Assembly: GCA_052386745.1 (NCBI GenBank)
Contig: JBQTJW010000005.1
Span: 1-64,000 of the forward strand
Direction of reading: 5' to 3'
From: Panacagrimonas sp052386745
GTDB lineage: Bacteria > Pseudomonadota > Gammaproteobacteria > Nevskiales > Nevskiaceae
DNA length: 64,000 nt
Part shown: one piece after another, positions 1 through 9,190 of the stretch
Layout: each line of letters starts with the position of its first letter
How positions within the stretch are numbered: the first letter of the stretch is position 1
Notes under the pieces: model-generated
The model's database searches: none
What the model saw: only the letters and a program-made list of their open reading frames with translations
Told to the model about the DNA's origin: nothing
Translations under genes and position numbers: made by a program

Positions 1-2108
1 TTTTTTATTTCACTTTGATTCAAATCTTTTCCAAGTTCTTTCTTTTTCTTCTCAATCTGCTGATCAATCGCGGTATTGAAGAACATCGCGAGGATCGTCG
101 GCGCCGGGCCGTTGATCGTCATCGACACCGAGGTCGCCGGGTCGCACAGGTCAAACCCCGAGTACAGCACCTTCATGTCGTCGAGCGTCGCGATCGACAC
201 GCCCGAGTTGCCGACCTTGCCGTAAATGTCGGGCCGCTCGTCGGGGTCGAAGCCGTAGAGCGTCACCGAGTCGAACGCCGTCGACAGCCGCTTCGCCGGC
301 ATGTCCTTCGACACCAGGTGGAAGCGCTTGTTGGTGCGGAACGGGTCGCCCTCGCCGGCGAACATCCGCGTCGGGTCCTCGTTCTCGCGCTTGAAGGCGA
401 ACACCCCGGCGGTGAAGGGGAACGAGCCCGGGACGTTCTCGAGCATCAGCCACTTGAGGAGCTCGCCGTGGTCCTCGAACTTCGGCAGCGCGACCTTGGG
501 CACGTGGGTGCCCGAAAGCGATGTCTGGGTGAGCTTGGTGTGGAGCTCTTTGTTTCGCACCTTCACCACCTGCTCGTCGCCGGAATAGGCCTTCACCACT
601 TGCGGCCAGGTATCGAGCAGCTTTTGCGCTTCCGGCTCCAGCTTTTTCGCTTCGAGCAACGCGTCCACCTCGGCCACGCTTTTGCCCAGCATGGCTTTGG
701 TCGCCGTTACCTGCTGGCGCTCGCGCGCCAAACGTGAAAGGTGGTCGACGCGCTCATGATAGCCGCGCACGGCCTCGGCGATATCCGCCAGGTAGCGGCT
801 GCGCTGCGGCGGGACGATCGCGCGAACCGCGGAGGAGGCTTTGCCCGTCGGCCGCGGCAGCTTGCCGGCCGCGATGTTCAGCTTCTCACGGACCGCGTGA
901 TAGAGGGCGCTGACGCCGTCATCGTTGAAGCGCGAGGCGATAGTGCCGAAGACCGGCATCTCCTCGGTGGCCTTCCCGAACAGCTGGCGGTTCCGCTGGT
1001 ATGTCTTCCGCACGTCGCGCAGCGCGTCCTCGGCGCCCTTGCGGTCGAACTTGTTGATGGCCACGAAGTCGGCAAAGTCGAGCATGTCGATCTTCTCGAG
1101 CTGCGAGGCGGCGCCGAACTCCGGCGTCATCACGTACAGCGAGAGGTCCACGTACGGCACGATGGCGGCGTCGCCCTGGCCGATGCCGGAGGTTTCCACC
1201 ACCACCAGGTCGAAGCCCGCGAGCTTGCAGGCGGCCACCACTTCCGGCAGCGCCGCGGAAATCTCCATGCCGGTGTCGCGCGTGGCGAGCGAGCGCATGA
1301 AGATGTTCGGGTGCTCGATAGCGTTCATGCGGATGCGGTCGCCCAGCAGCGCGCCGCCTGTGCGCTTGCGCGAGGGGTCGATGGAAATGATGGCGACCTT
1401 GAGCGTGTCGTCCTGGTCCAGGCGCAGGCGCAGGATCAGCTCATCGGTGAGCGAGGACTTGCCGGCGCCGCCGGTGCCGGTGATGCCCAGCACCGGCGTC
1501 TTCAGCGCCTTGGCCTGCTCGATGAGCGTGGCGCGCAGGTTCTCGGGGTAGGTGTTGTTTTCCAGCGCCGTGATCACGCGGGCCAGGCCGCGCCGGTCGG
1601 CGGACAACAGCGTATCCGTCACCTTGGACGGCTTGGGTGCGGCGGCGGCAAGGTCCGCATCGCTGGACTGGAGCAGGTCGTTGATCATGCCCTGCAGGCC
1701 CATGGTGGCGCCGTCCTCGGGCGAGTAGATGCGCGTGACGCCGTAGGCCATCAGCTCGCGGATTTCCGCCGGCACGATCACGCCGCCGCCGCCGCCGAAC
1801 ACCTTGATGTTCTCGCCGCCGTTGGCGCGCAGCAGGTCCACGATGTACTTGAAGAACTCCAGGTGACCACCCTGGTAGGAGGTGATGCAGACGCCGTGCA
1901 CGTCCTCCTGCAGCGCGGCGTTGACGATCTCGCCGGCCGAGCGGTTGTGGCCCAGGTGGATCACCTCCGCGCCCGACCCCTGGATGATGCGCCGCATGAT
2001 GTTGATCGACGCGTCGTGTCCATCGAACAGGCTGGTGGCGGTGACGAAGCGGATCTTGTGCGCGGCCTTGAAGGGCAGCAGCTTGGCGACGGCGGAGAGG
2101 TCATTCAT
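1..2108 (-). CDS. icmF: Fused B12-dependent acyl-CoA mutase (IcmF type), C-terminus beyond window
   Basis: This is the first 702 codons of a protein whose family is usually near 1,090 residues, so the end lies beyond base 1. Such proteins interconvert isobutyryl-CoA and butyryl-CoA (or a related branched pair) with adenosylcobalamin and carry their own G-protein chaperone. The order fits: an N-terminal cobalamin-binding domain with FDGHD (His31 as lower cobalt ligand) and a GGGGGVI loop, then a MeaI-like GTPase with P-loop GTGGAGKSS near residue 215, then the start of the mutase barrel with TINGPAPTILAMFF. The ATG at 2106-2108 begins MNDLSAV. An AraC-type regulator is divergent 79 bp away. 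Codon usage changes sharply in the last 740 bases and is AT-rich in bases 1-56 (see findings). Substrate specificity cannot be assigned. Confidence 0.9.
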   Translation of the reverse strand, partial: MNDLSAVAKLLPFKAAHKIRFVTATSLFDGHDASINIMRRIIQGSGAEVIHLGHNRSAGEIVNAALQEDVHGVCITSYQGGHLEFFKYIVDLLRANGGENIKVFGGGGGVIVPAEIRELMAYGVTRIYSPEDGATMGLQGMINDLLQSSDADLAAAAPKPSKVTDTLLSADRRGLARVITALENNTYPENLRATLIEQAKALKTPVLGITGTGGAGKSSLTDELILRLRLDQDDTLKVAIISIDPSRKRTGGALLGDRIRMNAIEHPNIFMRSLATRDTGMEISAALPEVVAACKLAGFDLVVVETSGIGQGDAAIVPYVDLSLYVMTPEFGAASQLEKIDMLDFADFVAINKFDRKGAEDALRDVRKTYQRNRQLFGKATEEMPVFGTIASRFNDDGVSALYHAVREKLNIAAGKLPRPTGKASSAVRAIVPPQRSRYLADIAEAVRGYHERVDHLSRLARERQQVTATKAMLGKSVAEVDALLEAKKLEPEAQKLLDTWPQVVKAYSGDEQVVKVRNKELHTKLTQTSLSGTHVPKVALPKFEDHGELLKWLMLENVPGSFPFTAGVFAFKRENEDPTRMFAGEGDPFRTNKRFHLVSKDMPAKRLSTAFDSVTLYGFDPDERPDIYGKVGNSGVSIATLDDMKVLYSGFDLCDPATSVSMTINGPAPTILAMFFNTAIDQQIEKKKKELGKDLNQSEIK

Positions 2109-2187
2109 GGCGGGGCTCGGCTGGAACTGACGGCGGCAACTTAGAAGAACTGTCATCGTCCGGCAATGCGCCCGGGTTCCAGCGGGC

Positions 2188-3270
2188 GTGAGAGAATTTG
2201 CCAGCCATGCCGTCAATCGAGGCCCTGTGGCCCACTCCGCCGAGGAAAAGGACAGCGTTTCCATCTGGTTCGTCCGCGAAGCGCTGATGGGCCTGGCGTC
2301 CCGCGGAATTGCGCCGGACAAGGCGCTTGCCGCCGCCGGCATTCCTCCGCGGCTGCTCGAAGCGGATCAGTCGCGTGTCTCGGCCCGCAGCTTCGGAAGC
2401 CTGTGGCTGGAGATTGCCGCACAGCTCGACGACGAGTTCTTCGGCCTGGACTCGCGGCGCATGAAGGTCGGAAGCTTTGCGCTCCTCACCCGCAGCACGG
2501 TCCAGGCAGGCAGCCTGCACCACGCACTTGTACTCGCGGTCCAGTTCTTCAACGTGCTTCTGGACGATTGCCAGCTGGAACTGGTGGAGCAGGCGTCACG
2601 GGCAACCCTGCGCATGGCGGATCGCCACGGCGCCACCCGCCCTGAACCCTTCCGGATTTTTGCCCACGAAACGGCGTTGATCCTCCTGCGCGGCCTGATG
2701 TGCTGGCTGATCGCGCGGCGCATTCCGATTCTCACCGCACGCTTCTCCTACCCGCGACCGGCCTGGTGGCAGGAATACCTGTCGATGTACGCCACGGACC
2801 TGGGCTTCGACTGCGCGGAGACGGGTCTCGTGTTCAGCGCCAAGTTTCTGCAGGTGCCGATTGCGCAGACGGAAACCTCTGCCCGCGAGTTCCTGCGCGA
2901 GGCGCCGCACAATTTCATCGTCAAGTTCAAGAATGCCCGCAGTTTCCAGGCGCGAATCCGGCGCAGCCTGCGCGAGACACCGCCCGAGACATGGCCGACC
3001 TTCGCCGATCTGGCGGCGGGCTTCGACCTCGCCGCCTCTACGCTGCACCGGAAACTGGAAAACGAGGGGACAAGCTTCCGCGCCATCCGGGACGACCTGC
3101 GACGCGACCTCGCCATCGACCGGCTGGCCCACTCCCGGGCCAGCGTGGCGCAGATTGCAGGCGAGCTGGGCTTTGCCGAGCCCAGCGCCTTCCACCGCGC
3201 GTTCAAGCTGTGGACCGGCTTGCGCCCCGGCGATTACCGGCAGCGCTCCACAAACGGACTGCGCCCCTGA
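2188..3270 (+). CDS. AraC-family transcriptional regulator with arabinose-binding-like N-domain
   Basis: A 360-residue regulator. Roughly residues 20-215 resemble the ligand-binding domain found in OruR/ArgR-like AraC proteins. Residues about 260-355 form the double helix-turn-helix AraC domain, with the second-helix pattern VAQIAGELGFAEPSAFHRAFK and the closing motif WTGLRPGDYR. The usual length of this subfamily is 330-350. The start is uncertain: GTG at 2188 or GTG at 2227 (AHSAEEKDS); no ATG lies before the conserved region in this frame. It is divergent from icmF with 79 bp between starts, so regulation of the mutase gene and of itself is plausible, but no operator could be recognised. 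The effector is unknown. Confidence 0.85.
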   Translation: MREFASHAVNRGPVAHSAEEKDSVSIWFVREALMGLASRGIAPDKALAAAGIPPRLLEADQSRVSARSFGSLWLEIAAQLDDEFFGLDSRRMKVGSFALLTRSTVQAGSLHHALVLAVQFFNVLLDDCQLELVEQASRATLRMADRHGATRPEPFRIFAHETALILLRGLMCWLIARRIPILTARFSYPRPAWWQEYLSMYATDLGFDCAETGLVFSAKFLQVPIAQTETSAREFLREAPHNFIVKFKNARSFQARIRRSLRETPPETWPTFADLAAGFDLAASTLHRKLENEGTSFRAIRDDLRRDLAIDRLAHSRASVAQIAGELGFAEPSAFHRAFKLWTGLRPGDYRQRSTNGLRP

Positions 3271-3291
3271 ACCAGGGGCGCGCCGCCTTGC

Positions 3292-4518
3292 TTACAGGTT
3301 GAGCAGCAGGCGGGACGGATCTTCCAGGCTGTCCTTGATGGCGCGCAGGAACAGCACCGCTTCGCGGCCGTCGATCAGCCGGTGGTCGTAGGTCAGCGCC
3401 AGGTACATCATCGGGCGGATCACCACCTGCCCGTTCACCGCGATCGGACGATCGAAGATGCCGTGCATGCCCAGGATGGCGGCCTGCGGCAGGTTGAGGA
3501 TGGGCGTGGACATCATGGAGCCGAACACGCCGCCCTTGGTGATGGAGAACGTGCCGCCGGTGAGGTCTTCCATGGTGAGCTTGTTGTTGCGCGCGCGCAC
3601 GCCCAGCTCGGAAATGGCCTTTTCGATGTCGCTGAACGAGAGGCCGTCGGCATCGCGCAGGATGGGCACCACCAGGCCACGATCGGTGGACACGGCCACG
3701 CCCACGTCGTAGTAGCCGTGGTAGATCACGTCACTGCCGTCGATGGATGCGTTCACCGCGGGGAATTTCTTGAGCGCCTCGATGGACGCCTTCACGAAGA
3801 AGCTCATGAAGCCGAGCTTCACGCCGTGGGCCTTCTCGAAGCTCTCCTTGAATTTGCCGCGCAGGTCGTTGACGGCCTTCAGGTCCACCTCGTTGAAGGT
3901 GGTGAGCATGGCGGAGGTGGCCTGCGCTTCAACCAGGCGCTCGGCGATGCGCGCGCGGATGCGCGTCATGGGCACGCGCTGCTCCTCGCGGCTGCCGGCC
4001 ACGCGGCGCGGGGCCGGTTCGGACTTGGCCACCGGCGCGGCGGGGGCCGGTGCGGCGGCTGGCGCGGCCTTGGCAGGCGCCGCCTTCTGCTTGTCGGCGA
4101 TGGCCTTGACGTCTTCCACGGTCAGCCGTCCGCCGCGGCCACTACCCGTGACGCCGGCGGCCGACACGTTCAGCTCGGCCATGAGCTTGCGCACGGCCGG
4201 GCTCTGCGAATCGTCGCTGGTGGCCGACACCGTGGCGGGCTGGGACGCGCCTTCGGCCTTGGGAGCCGCCGCGGCCGCGCCGCCTTCCACCAGGATGCCG
4301 ATGATGTCGCCGGACATCACGGTGGCGCCGGGGGTGATGCGGATTTCGGTCAGCACGCCGTCGGCCGTTGCCGGCACTTCCAGCATCACCTTGTCGGTTT
4401 CGAGGTCGACCAGGTTCTGCTCGCGCTTGACCGTGTCTCCCGCCTTGACGTGCCAGGTGGCGACGGTGGCCGAAGACACCGACTCCGGCAGATTGGGAAC
4501 TTTGATTTCGATTGCCAT
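3292..4518 (-). CDS. sucB: 2-oxoglutarate dehydrogenase E2, dihydrolipoamide succinyltransferase
   Basis: The E2 core of the 2-oxoglutarate dehydrogenase complex (TCA cycle, cytoplasm) transfers the succinyl group from E1 to CoA. The 408-residue protein has one lipoyl domain with lipoyl lysine K43 in DLETDKV, an alanine/proline-rich linker, a peripheral subunit-binding domain near residues 105-145, a second Ala/Pro linker, and the catalytic domain ending in DHRLIDGREAV, which carries the HxxxDG active site. The start is the ATG at 4516-4518 (MAIEIKVPN), preceded by GAGAAG. It lies 40 bp downstream of sucA on the same strand, so the two form an operon. No E3 (lpd) gene follows: the next gene downstream is convergent. 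Confidence 0.97.
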   Translation of the reverse strand: MAIEIKVPNLPESVSSATVATWHVKAGDTVKREQNLVDLETDKVMLEVPATADGVLTEIRITPGATVMSGDIIGILVEGGAAAAAPKAEGASQPATVSATSDDSQSPAVRKLMAELNVSAAGVTGSGRGGRLTVEDVKAIADKQKAAPAKAAPAAAPAPAAPVAKSEPAPRRVAGSREEQRVPMTRIRARIAERLVEAQATSAMLTTFNEVDLKAVNDLRGKFKESFEKAHGVKLGFMSFFVKASIEALKKFPAVNASIDGSDVIYHGYYDVGVAVSTDRGLVVPILRDADGLSFSDIEKAISELGVRARNNKLTMEDLTGGTFSITKGGVFGSMMSTPILNLPQAAILGMHGIFDRPIAVNGQVVIRPMMYLALTYDHRLIDGREAVLFLRAIKDSLEDPSRLLLNL

Positions 4519-4558
4519 TTTGTTCTTCTCGGTATGAATGCCTGAACCCCCTGATCCG

Positions 4559-7426
4559 CTAGACCGGCTTGCCCCCGGCAAGCGCCTCGTGGACCAGCTC
4601 CTCCTGCTCCTTGTTGTGCACCTTCAGGTAGCCCCCCGCGGTGCTCGCCATACCCGGGCGCGTGGCGTACAGCATGCGATGCTGTGGCTTCAGGTAGATC
4701 TGGAGCCGGTGCTTGATCTGGTACCACGCACCCTGGTTCTCCGGTTCCTCCTGCGCCCACACCACTTCCCTGGCGTTGGGGTACTGGGCCAGCGCCGCCT
4801 CGTAGCTTTCGCGCGGAAACGGGTAGATCTGCTCGATGCGCACCAGCGCCACGTCCGTGATCTTTTCCTTGGTGCGGGCCTGGGCGAGGTCGAAGTAGAC
4901 CTTGCCGGAGCAGAACACCACGCGCCTGACCGCGGCTGCGTCAAGTTCCTCCACCTCCGGGATCATCGGCAGGAAGCGGCCCTTGGTGAGGTCGTCCAGG
5001 CTCGACACCGACAGCGGGTGGCGCAGCAGCGACTTGGGCGTCATCACGATCAGCGGCAGGCGCGCGCTGCGCTTCATCTGCCGGCGCAGCATGTGGAACA
5101 TCTGTGCGGGCGTGGACGGCACCACGATCTGCTGGTTGTTGCCGGCGCACAGTTGCAGCCAGCGCTCCAGACGGCCCGACGAGTGCTCCGGCCCCTGCCC
5201 TTCGTAGCCGTGCGGCAGGAAGATGGTGAGGCCGCACAGGCGCCCCCACTTGGCAAAGCCGCTGGAGATGAACTGGTCGAACAGCACCTGCGCGCCGTTG
5301 GCGAAGTCGCCGAACTGCGCTTCCCAGATCACCAGGGTGTCGGGGTCGGTGGTGGAATAGCCGTATTCGAAGCCCAGCACGCCTTCTTCGGACAGCAGCG
5401 TGTCGTTGACCACGTAGCGGTTCTTGTCCGCGTCCAGGTGGCGCAGCGGGGTGTAGCGCTGCCCGTTCTTGTAGTCGTGCACCGTGACGTGGCGGTGGAA
5501 AAAGGTGCCGCGACGCACGTCCTGCCCGCACAGACGCACCGAGAAGCCCTCGTTGACCAGCGTGGCGTAGGCCATGGTCTCGGCAAAGCCCCAATCCATG
5601 GGCTGCTCGCCGGCGATCATCTTGGCGCGGTCGTCCCACAGCTTCTGCACGCGCGGGTGCAGGGTGAAGTCCGCCGGCAGCTTGGTGATGCGCTCGTGCA
5701 GCGAGCGCAGCAGGTCGAGCTTCACGGAGGTGTCGGCCGGCGTGTCCCAGGTGCCCTTGCCGTAGCTGCTCCAGTTGACGGTGTGCTTGTTGCCGACCAG
5801 CCCCAGCGTGGTGCGGGCGATGTTGGTGCCCTCGTCCAGGCCGTCGCGGTAGCGTGACACCAGCTCGTCGGCCTCGCCCTTGGCGATGGTGCCTTCCTCT
5901 TCCAGCTTCTTGGCGTAGATCGCCAGCGGCGTGGGGTGCTTCTTGATGCGTTCGTACATCACCGGGCTGGTCACGGACGGCTCGTCGGCCTCGTTGTGGC
6001 CCAGGCGGCGGTAGCAGCAGATGTCGACGATCACGTCCTTGTGGAATTCGTTGCGGAAGTCCATAGCCAGGCGCGTGACCTGCACCACCGCCTCCGGGTC
6101 GTCCCCGTTCACGTGGAACACCGGCGACTCCAGCATCTTGGCGATGTCGGTGCAGTAGCGCGACGTGCGCGCCTCGCGCCCCGGGTTCACCTCGATGGGG
6201 TTGGGCGTGGTGAAGCCGATCTGGTTGTTCACGATGATGTGCATCGTGCCGCCCGTGGAGTAACCCTTGGAGTGCGACAGCTGCAGGGTTTCCATCACCA
6301 CGCCCTGGCCAGCGAACGCCGCGTCGCCGTGGATCAGCACCGGTACCACGCGCTCGCCGCGCTCGTCGTTGCGGCGGGTCTGGCGCGCCTTGACGCTGCC
6401 CTCCACCACCGGGTTGACGATTTCCAGGTGCGAGGGGTTGAACGCCAGCACCATGTGCAGGCGCTTGCCGCTCATCTCCACGTCGGTGGAGAAGCCCATG
6501 TGGTACTTCACGTCGCCCGAGCGGGACAGGGATTCGGCCGAATACTTGCCCTCGAACTCGGCAAACAGGTCCTTGGGCGACTTGCCCAGCACATTGATCA
6601 GCACGTTGAGGCGCCCGCGGTGCGCCATGCCGATGAGAATCTCCTCCACGTCGCGTTCGGCACACGCGCGCAGCACCTCGTCCATCGCCGGGATCAGGGC
6701 ATCGCCGCCTTCCAGCGAGAAGCGCTTCTGCCCCACGTACTTGTTGTGCAGGTAGCGCTCCAGCCCTTCGGCCGCTACCAGCTGCAACAGCGTGCTCTTC
6801 TTCTGCTCGGGCGTGAGGCGCGGCTTGAACGCGGCCGATTCGAGGCGCTTCTGGATCCAGCGCTTCTCGACCGTCTCGGTCAGGTACATGTATTCGACGC
6901 CGACGGTGTCGGTATAGACCGCCTTCAGCAGCTTGAGGATGTCACGCAGCGGCAGACGGTCCGCTGTTGCCAGCGTGCCGGTGTTGAACACCGTGTTCAT
7001 GTCCGCAGCGATGAGACCGTGGAACGCGGGGTCGAGGTCGGAGATGGAATCCACCGGCGCCAGGCCCAGCGGGTCCAGGCGCGCAACCTGGTGGCCGCGC
7101 ACGCGGTGATAGTTGACCAGCCGCAGCACCGCGGCCTGCTTCTCGGCGGCGCGGGCATCCAGCGCACTGCCCGGATTCGACTCGGCCACCACCACGGTGC
7201 CGGGACGACGCTCCTTCGCCATGGCCTCGAAGCGGGCCACGACGTCGCTGTGCGCGATCTCGCGCGGCGCGTTCTGGTCCTGGATGTTGCGGAAGTAGGC
7301 GCGCCAGGACGGGTCGACCGACTCCGGGTCCTCCAGGAACTGCTCGTAGCGCGCCTCGACAAAGGCGGCGTTGCCGCCCGAAATCGCGGAGGAGGTGATG
7401 TAGCTCTGGTACTTGCTGGCCGTCAT
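4559..7426 (-). CDS. sucA: 2-oxoglutarate dehydrogenase E1 component
   Basis: A thiamine-diphosphate-dependent decarboxylase that feeds succinyl groups to SucB. The length, 955 residues, is close to the usual 930-950. Recognisable stretches are GMAHRGRLN (266-274), the ThDP/Mg-binding pair GDAAFAGQG (367-375) and NNQIGFTT (400-407), and the pyrimidine-domain stretch FLPHGYEGQGPEHSSGR. The N-terminus MTASKYQSYITSS...NAAFVEARY has the E2-interacting type of leader. The start ATG at 7424-7426 is preceded by GGAAAAGAG. The leader carries a perfect 8-bp hairpin 18 nt upstream of the start. It is transcribed into sucB, and galU lies upstream on the same strand at a distance of 129 bp. Confidence 0.97.
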   Translation of the reverse strand: MTASKYQSYITSSAISGGNAAFVEARYEQFLEDPESVDPSWRAYFRNIQDQNAPREIAHSDVVARFEAMAKERRPGTVVVAESNPGSALDARAAEKQAAVLRLVNYHRVRGHQVARLDPLGLAPVDSISDLDPAFHGLIAADMNTVFNTGTLATADRLPLRDILKLLKAVYTDTVGVEYMYLTETVEKRWIQKRLESAAFKPRLTPEQKKSTLLQLVAAEGLERYLHNKYVGQKRFSLEGGDALIPAMDEVLRACAERDVEEILIGMAHRGRLNVLINVLGKSPKDLFAEFEGKYSAESLSRSGDVKYHMGFSTDVEMSGKRLHMVLAFNPSHLEIVNPVVEGSVKARQTRRNDERGERVVPVLIHGDAAFAGQGVVMETLQLSHSKGYSTGGTMHIIVNNQIGFTTPNPIEVNPGREARTSRYCTDIAKMLESPVFHVNGDDPEAVVQVTRLAMDFRNEFHKDVIVDICCYRRLGHNEADEPSVTSPVMYERIKKHPTPLAIYAKKLEEEGTIAKGEADELVSRYRDGLDEGTNIARTTLGLVGNKHTVNWSSYGKGTWDTPADTSVKLDLLRSLHERITKLPADFTLHPRVQKLWDDRAKMIAGEQPMDWGFAETMAYATLVNEGFSVRLCGQDVRRGTFFHRHVTVHDYKNGQRYTPLRHLDADKNRYVVNDTLLSEEGVLGFEYGYSTTDPDTLVIWEAQFGDFANGAQVLFDQFISSGFAKWGRLCGLTIFLPHGYEGQGPEHSSGRLERWLQLCAGNNQQIVVPSTPAQMFHMLRRQMKRSARLPLIVMTPKSLLRHPLSVSSLDDLTKGRFLPMIPEVEELDAAAVRRVVFCSGKVYFDLAQARTKEKITDVALVRIEQIYPFPRESYEAALAQYPNAREVVWAQEEPENQGAWYQIKHRLQIYLKPQHRMLYATRPGMASTAGGYLKVHNKEQEELVHEALAGGKPV

Positions 7427-7443
7427 GACTCTTTTCCTATGGC

Positions 7444-7463
7444 ATCCCCGCCCCTGCGGGGAT
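7444..7463 (-). promoter_or_regulatory. Perfect hairpin in the sucA leader
   Basis: ATCCCCGC and GCGGGGAT form a perfect 8-bp stem around the 4-nt loop CCCT. It lies between galU and sucA, ending 18 nt before the sucA start codon and just upstream of its Shine-Dalgarno. No T-run follows in the direction of transcription, so a classic intrinsic terminator for galU is not supported. It could be a weak terminator, a transcript-stabilising end or a translational control element. Confidence 0.45.
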
Positions 7464-7555
7464 TGGGTCCCACATCCAGTGGCCCGGCCGGATCACGCTC
7501 GGCATGCCGCGCGAGCGGTAGGCGGGATCACTGGAGACTGCTGATTCTAGTTAAT

Positions 7556-8461
7556 TCACGTACCGGTCTTGCGCGGCTTGTCGCGCGCCCAGGAGCCGGT
7601 GAGGTCTTCCAGGTAGGCGCGGAAATCGGTGGCCAGTTCCGGGTGCTTGAGGCCGTACTCGATGTTGGCCTTGAGGTAGCCCAGCTTGGAGCCGCAGTCG
7701 TAGCGCGTGCCTTCAAATTCGTAGGCCAGCACCGTCTGCTCCTGGATCATGGCCTGGATGGCGTCGGTGAGCTGGATCTCGCCGCCCTTGCCGCGCGGCG
7801 TGCGTTCCAGCAGCTTGAAGATGCGCGGCGTGAGGATGTACCGGCCCACCACCGCGAGGTTGCTGGGCGCCTCCTCCGGCTTGGGCTTTTCGACGATGGC
7901 GCGGATTTCACCCAGCCCCGGACCCACCGGCTGGATGTCCACGCAGCCGTAGCCAGCAATGTCTTCCTTGGGTACGCGCTCGCAGGCGATCACGCTGGTG
8001 CCGTACTCCTGGTAGACGCGCTGCATCTGCGCCAGGCAAGGCCGCAGGCGGCCGTCGATGAGGTCATCCGCCAGGATCACGGAGAAGTCCTCGTCGCCCA
8101 CCGCCGGCCAGGCGCAGAGCACGGCGTGGCCCAGGCCCAGGGCCTCGGCCTGGCGGATGTAGATGCAGGTGATGCCGGGGGGCAGGATTTCCTGCACCGT
8201 CTGGAGCAGGGCTTCCTTGCCGCGCTGCGCCAGTTCGGCTTCCAGCTCGTAGGCCTTGTCGAAGTGATCCATGATGGAATTCTTCGAGCGGCCGGTGATG
8301 AAGATCAGCTCCTCGGCGCCGGCACTAATGGCCTCCTGCACCGCGTACTGGATCAGGGGCTTGTCCACCACGGGCAGCATTTCCTTGGCACTGGCCTTGG
8401 TGGCGGGCAGGAAACGCGTGCCCATGCCCGCGACCGGGAAAACTGCTTTGCGAATGCGCAT
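7556..8461 (-). CDS. galU: UTP-glucose-1-phosphate uridylyltransferase
   Basis: This enzyme makes UDP-glucose from UTP and glucose-1-phosphate for cell-envelope and polysaccharide synthesis. The 301-residue length matches the family. The N-terminal nucleotide-binding signature GMGTRFLPATKASAKEMLP is followed by VVDKPLIQYAV; LADDL marks the metal/sugar-phosphate region, and VEKPKPEEAPSNLAVVGRY is the typical GalU sugar-nucleotide motif. The start ATG at 8459-8461 (MRIRKAVFPVAG) is preceded by AGGA on the coding strand. A 209-bp intergenic stretch upstream (8462-8670) shows no convincing promoter or RNA to the eye. Confidence 0.96.
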   Translation of the reverse strand: MRIRKAVFPVAGMGTRFLPATKASAKEMLPVVDKPLIQYAVQEAISAGAEELIFITGRSKNSIMDHFDKAYELEAELAQRGKEALLQTVQEILPPGITCIYIRQAEALGLGHAVLCAWPAVGDEDFSVILADDLIDGRLRPCLAQMQRVYQEYGTSVIACERVPKEDIAGYGCVDIQPVGPGLGEIRAIVEKPKPEEAPSNLAVVGRYILTPRIFKLLERTPRGKGGEIQLTDAIQAMIQEQTVLAYEFEGTRYDCGSKLGYLKANIEYGLKHPELATDFRAYLEDLTGSWARDKPRKTGT

Positions 8462-8670
8462 GCTGGTGTCCTGTGAAGTACCTGGGCTGCCGCCGGACGG
8501 GCTCCCCGCTGCCCGGGTCCCGCGAATTCGGGCGTTAGTCTAGGGGCTCGGTCGTTCGATTGCAGCCGAAACGAACGCTCGCCCCGCAAAGTCATCGCCT
8601 GACCCGGCGGTTCGATGCGCGACCACCCCATCCGAAGTAACGGCGCTCAAGATCGCGGAACCGGAGCCCT

Positions 8671-9180
8671 TCAGGTCTTGGGAACAGCGAATTCCCGGGC
8701 AACCCGGGCGTCGGTCCAAAGGGCCTCGAAGGCACGCAGGTGGCTGCGCGCCACGAGCGGCGCATCGGCGTAGAGCTTGGCTCCGGCATCGCTCTGGGCG
8801 CCGCGATACATGAGCGCCCGGTCATCGGCGATCAGGAACTCCCCGGTCTGCTTCCGGCCTACTTCGCCGACGATGCGGAACTCGATGCGGCTGGACAGCG
8901 CGCGCCCCAGTTCGGCGAGGCGCGGGCTGTTGCGGATTGCCTTGGCGGGTTCATGAACCAGCACGCGCAGATGGGCGCGCCGATGCTGGAGCACAAAATT
9001 GCGCAGCTGGTCGGCAAACCGGCTGGTGCCGAAGAGGTGCTGATCCAGTTCCACGCTCAGCAGGGCCAGGCTGACGCGCGCCTGCTTCACCAGCTGAACC
9101 GCCGCCTCCGCGTGCTCGACCGCGCCGGGCAGCGATGTAAAACCCACCGGGCCGGGCACGGGAGGCGTCGAGGGGTCCAT
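8671..9180 (-). CDS. Conserved hypothetical protein, possible phospholipase-D-like fold
   Basis: A 169-residue soluble protein with no signal peptide or membrane segment. Its layout (repeated V-L-hydrophobic strands, VLVHEPAKAIRNSPRLAELGRAL, then FLIADDRALMYRG) resembles one half of a phospholipase-D/cardiolipin-synthase fold, where IDDR.AL.GS strands occur, but the catalytic HxK...D motif is absent, so no enzymatic function is claimed. It ends 120 bases upstream of nothing else on its strand except galU (209 bp away) and starts 10 bp after the purB stop, on the same strand as both. It therefore probably belongs to a purB transcript. Confidence 0.6.
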   Translation of the reverse strand: MDPSTPPVPGPVGFTSLPGAVEHAEAAVQLVKQARVSLALLSVELDQHLFGTSRFADQLRNFVLQHRRAHLRVLVHEPAKAIRNSPRLAELGRALSSRIEFRIVGEVGRKQTGEFLIADDRALMYRGAQSDAGAKLYADAPLVARSHLRAFEALWTDARVAREFAVPKT

Positions 9181-9190
9181 GCAGGGCGCC

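Noticed and set aside
741..2144. 467-residue frame on the + strand opposite icmF
   Set aside because: Opposite strand carries clear B12 and GTPase motifs; this frame has none.
5936..8476. 846-residue frame on the + strand opposite sucA and galU
   Set aside because: Shadow of two strongly conserved enzymes and crosses their intergenic gap.
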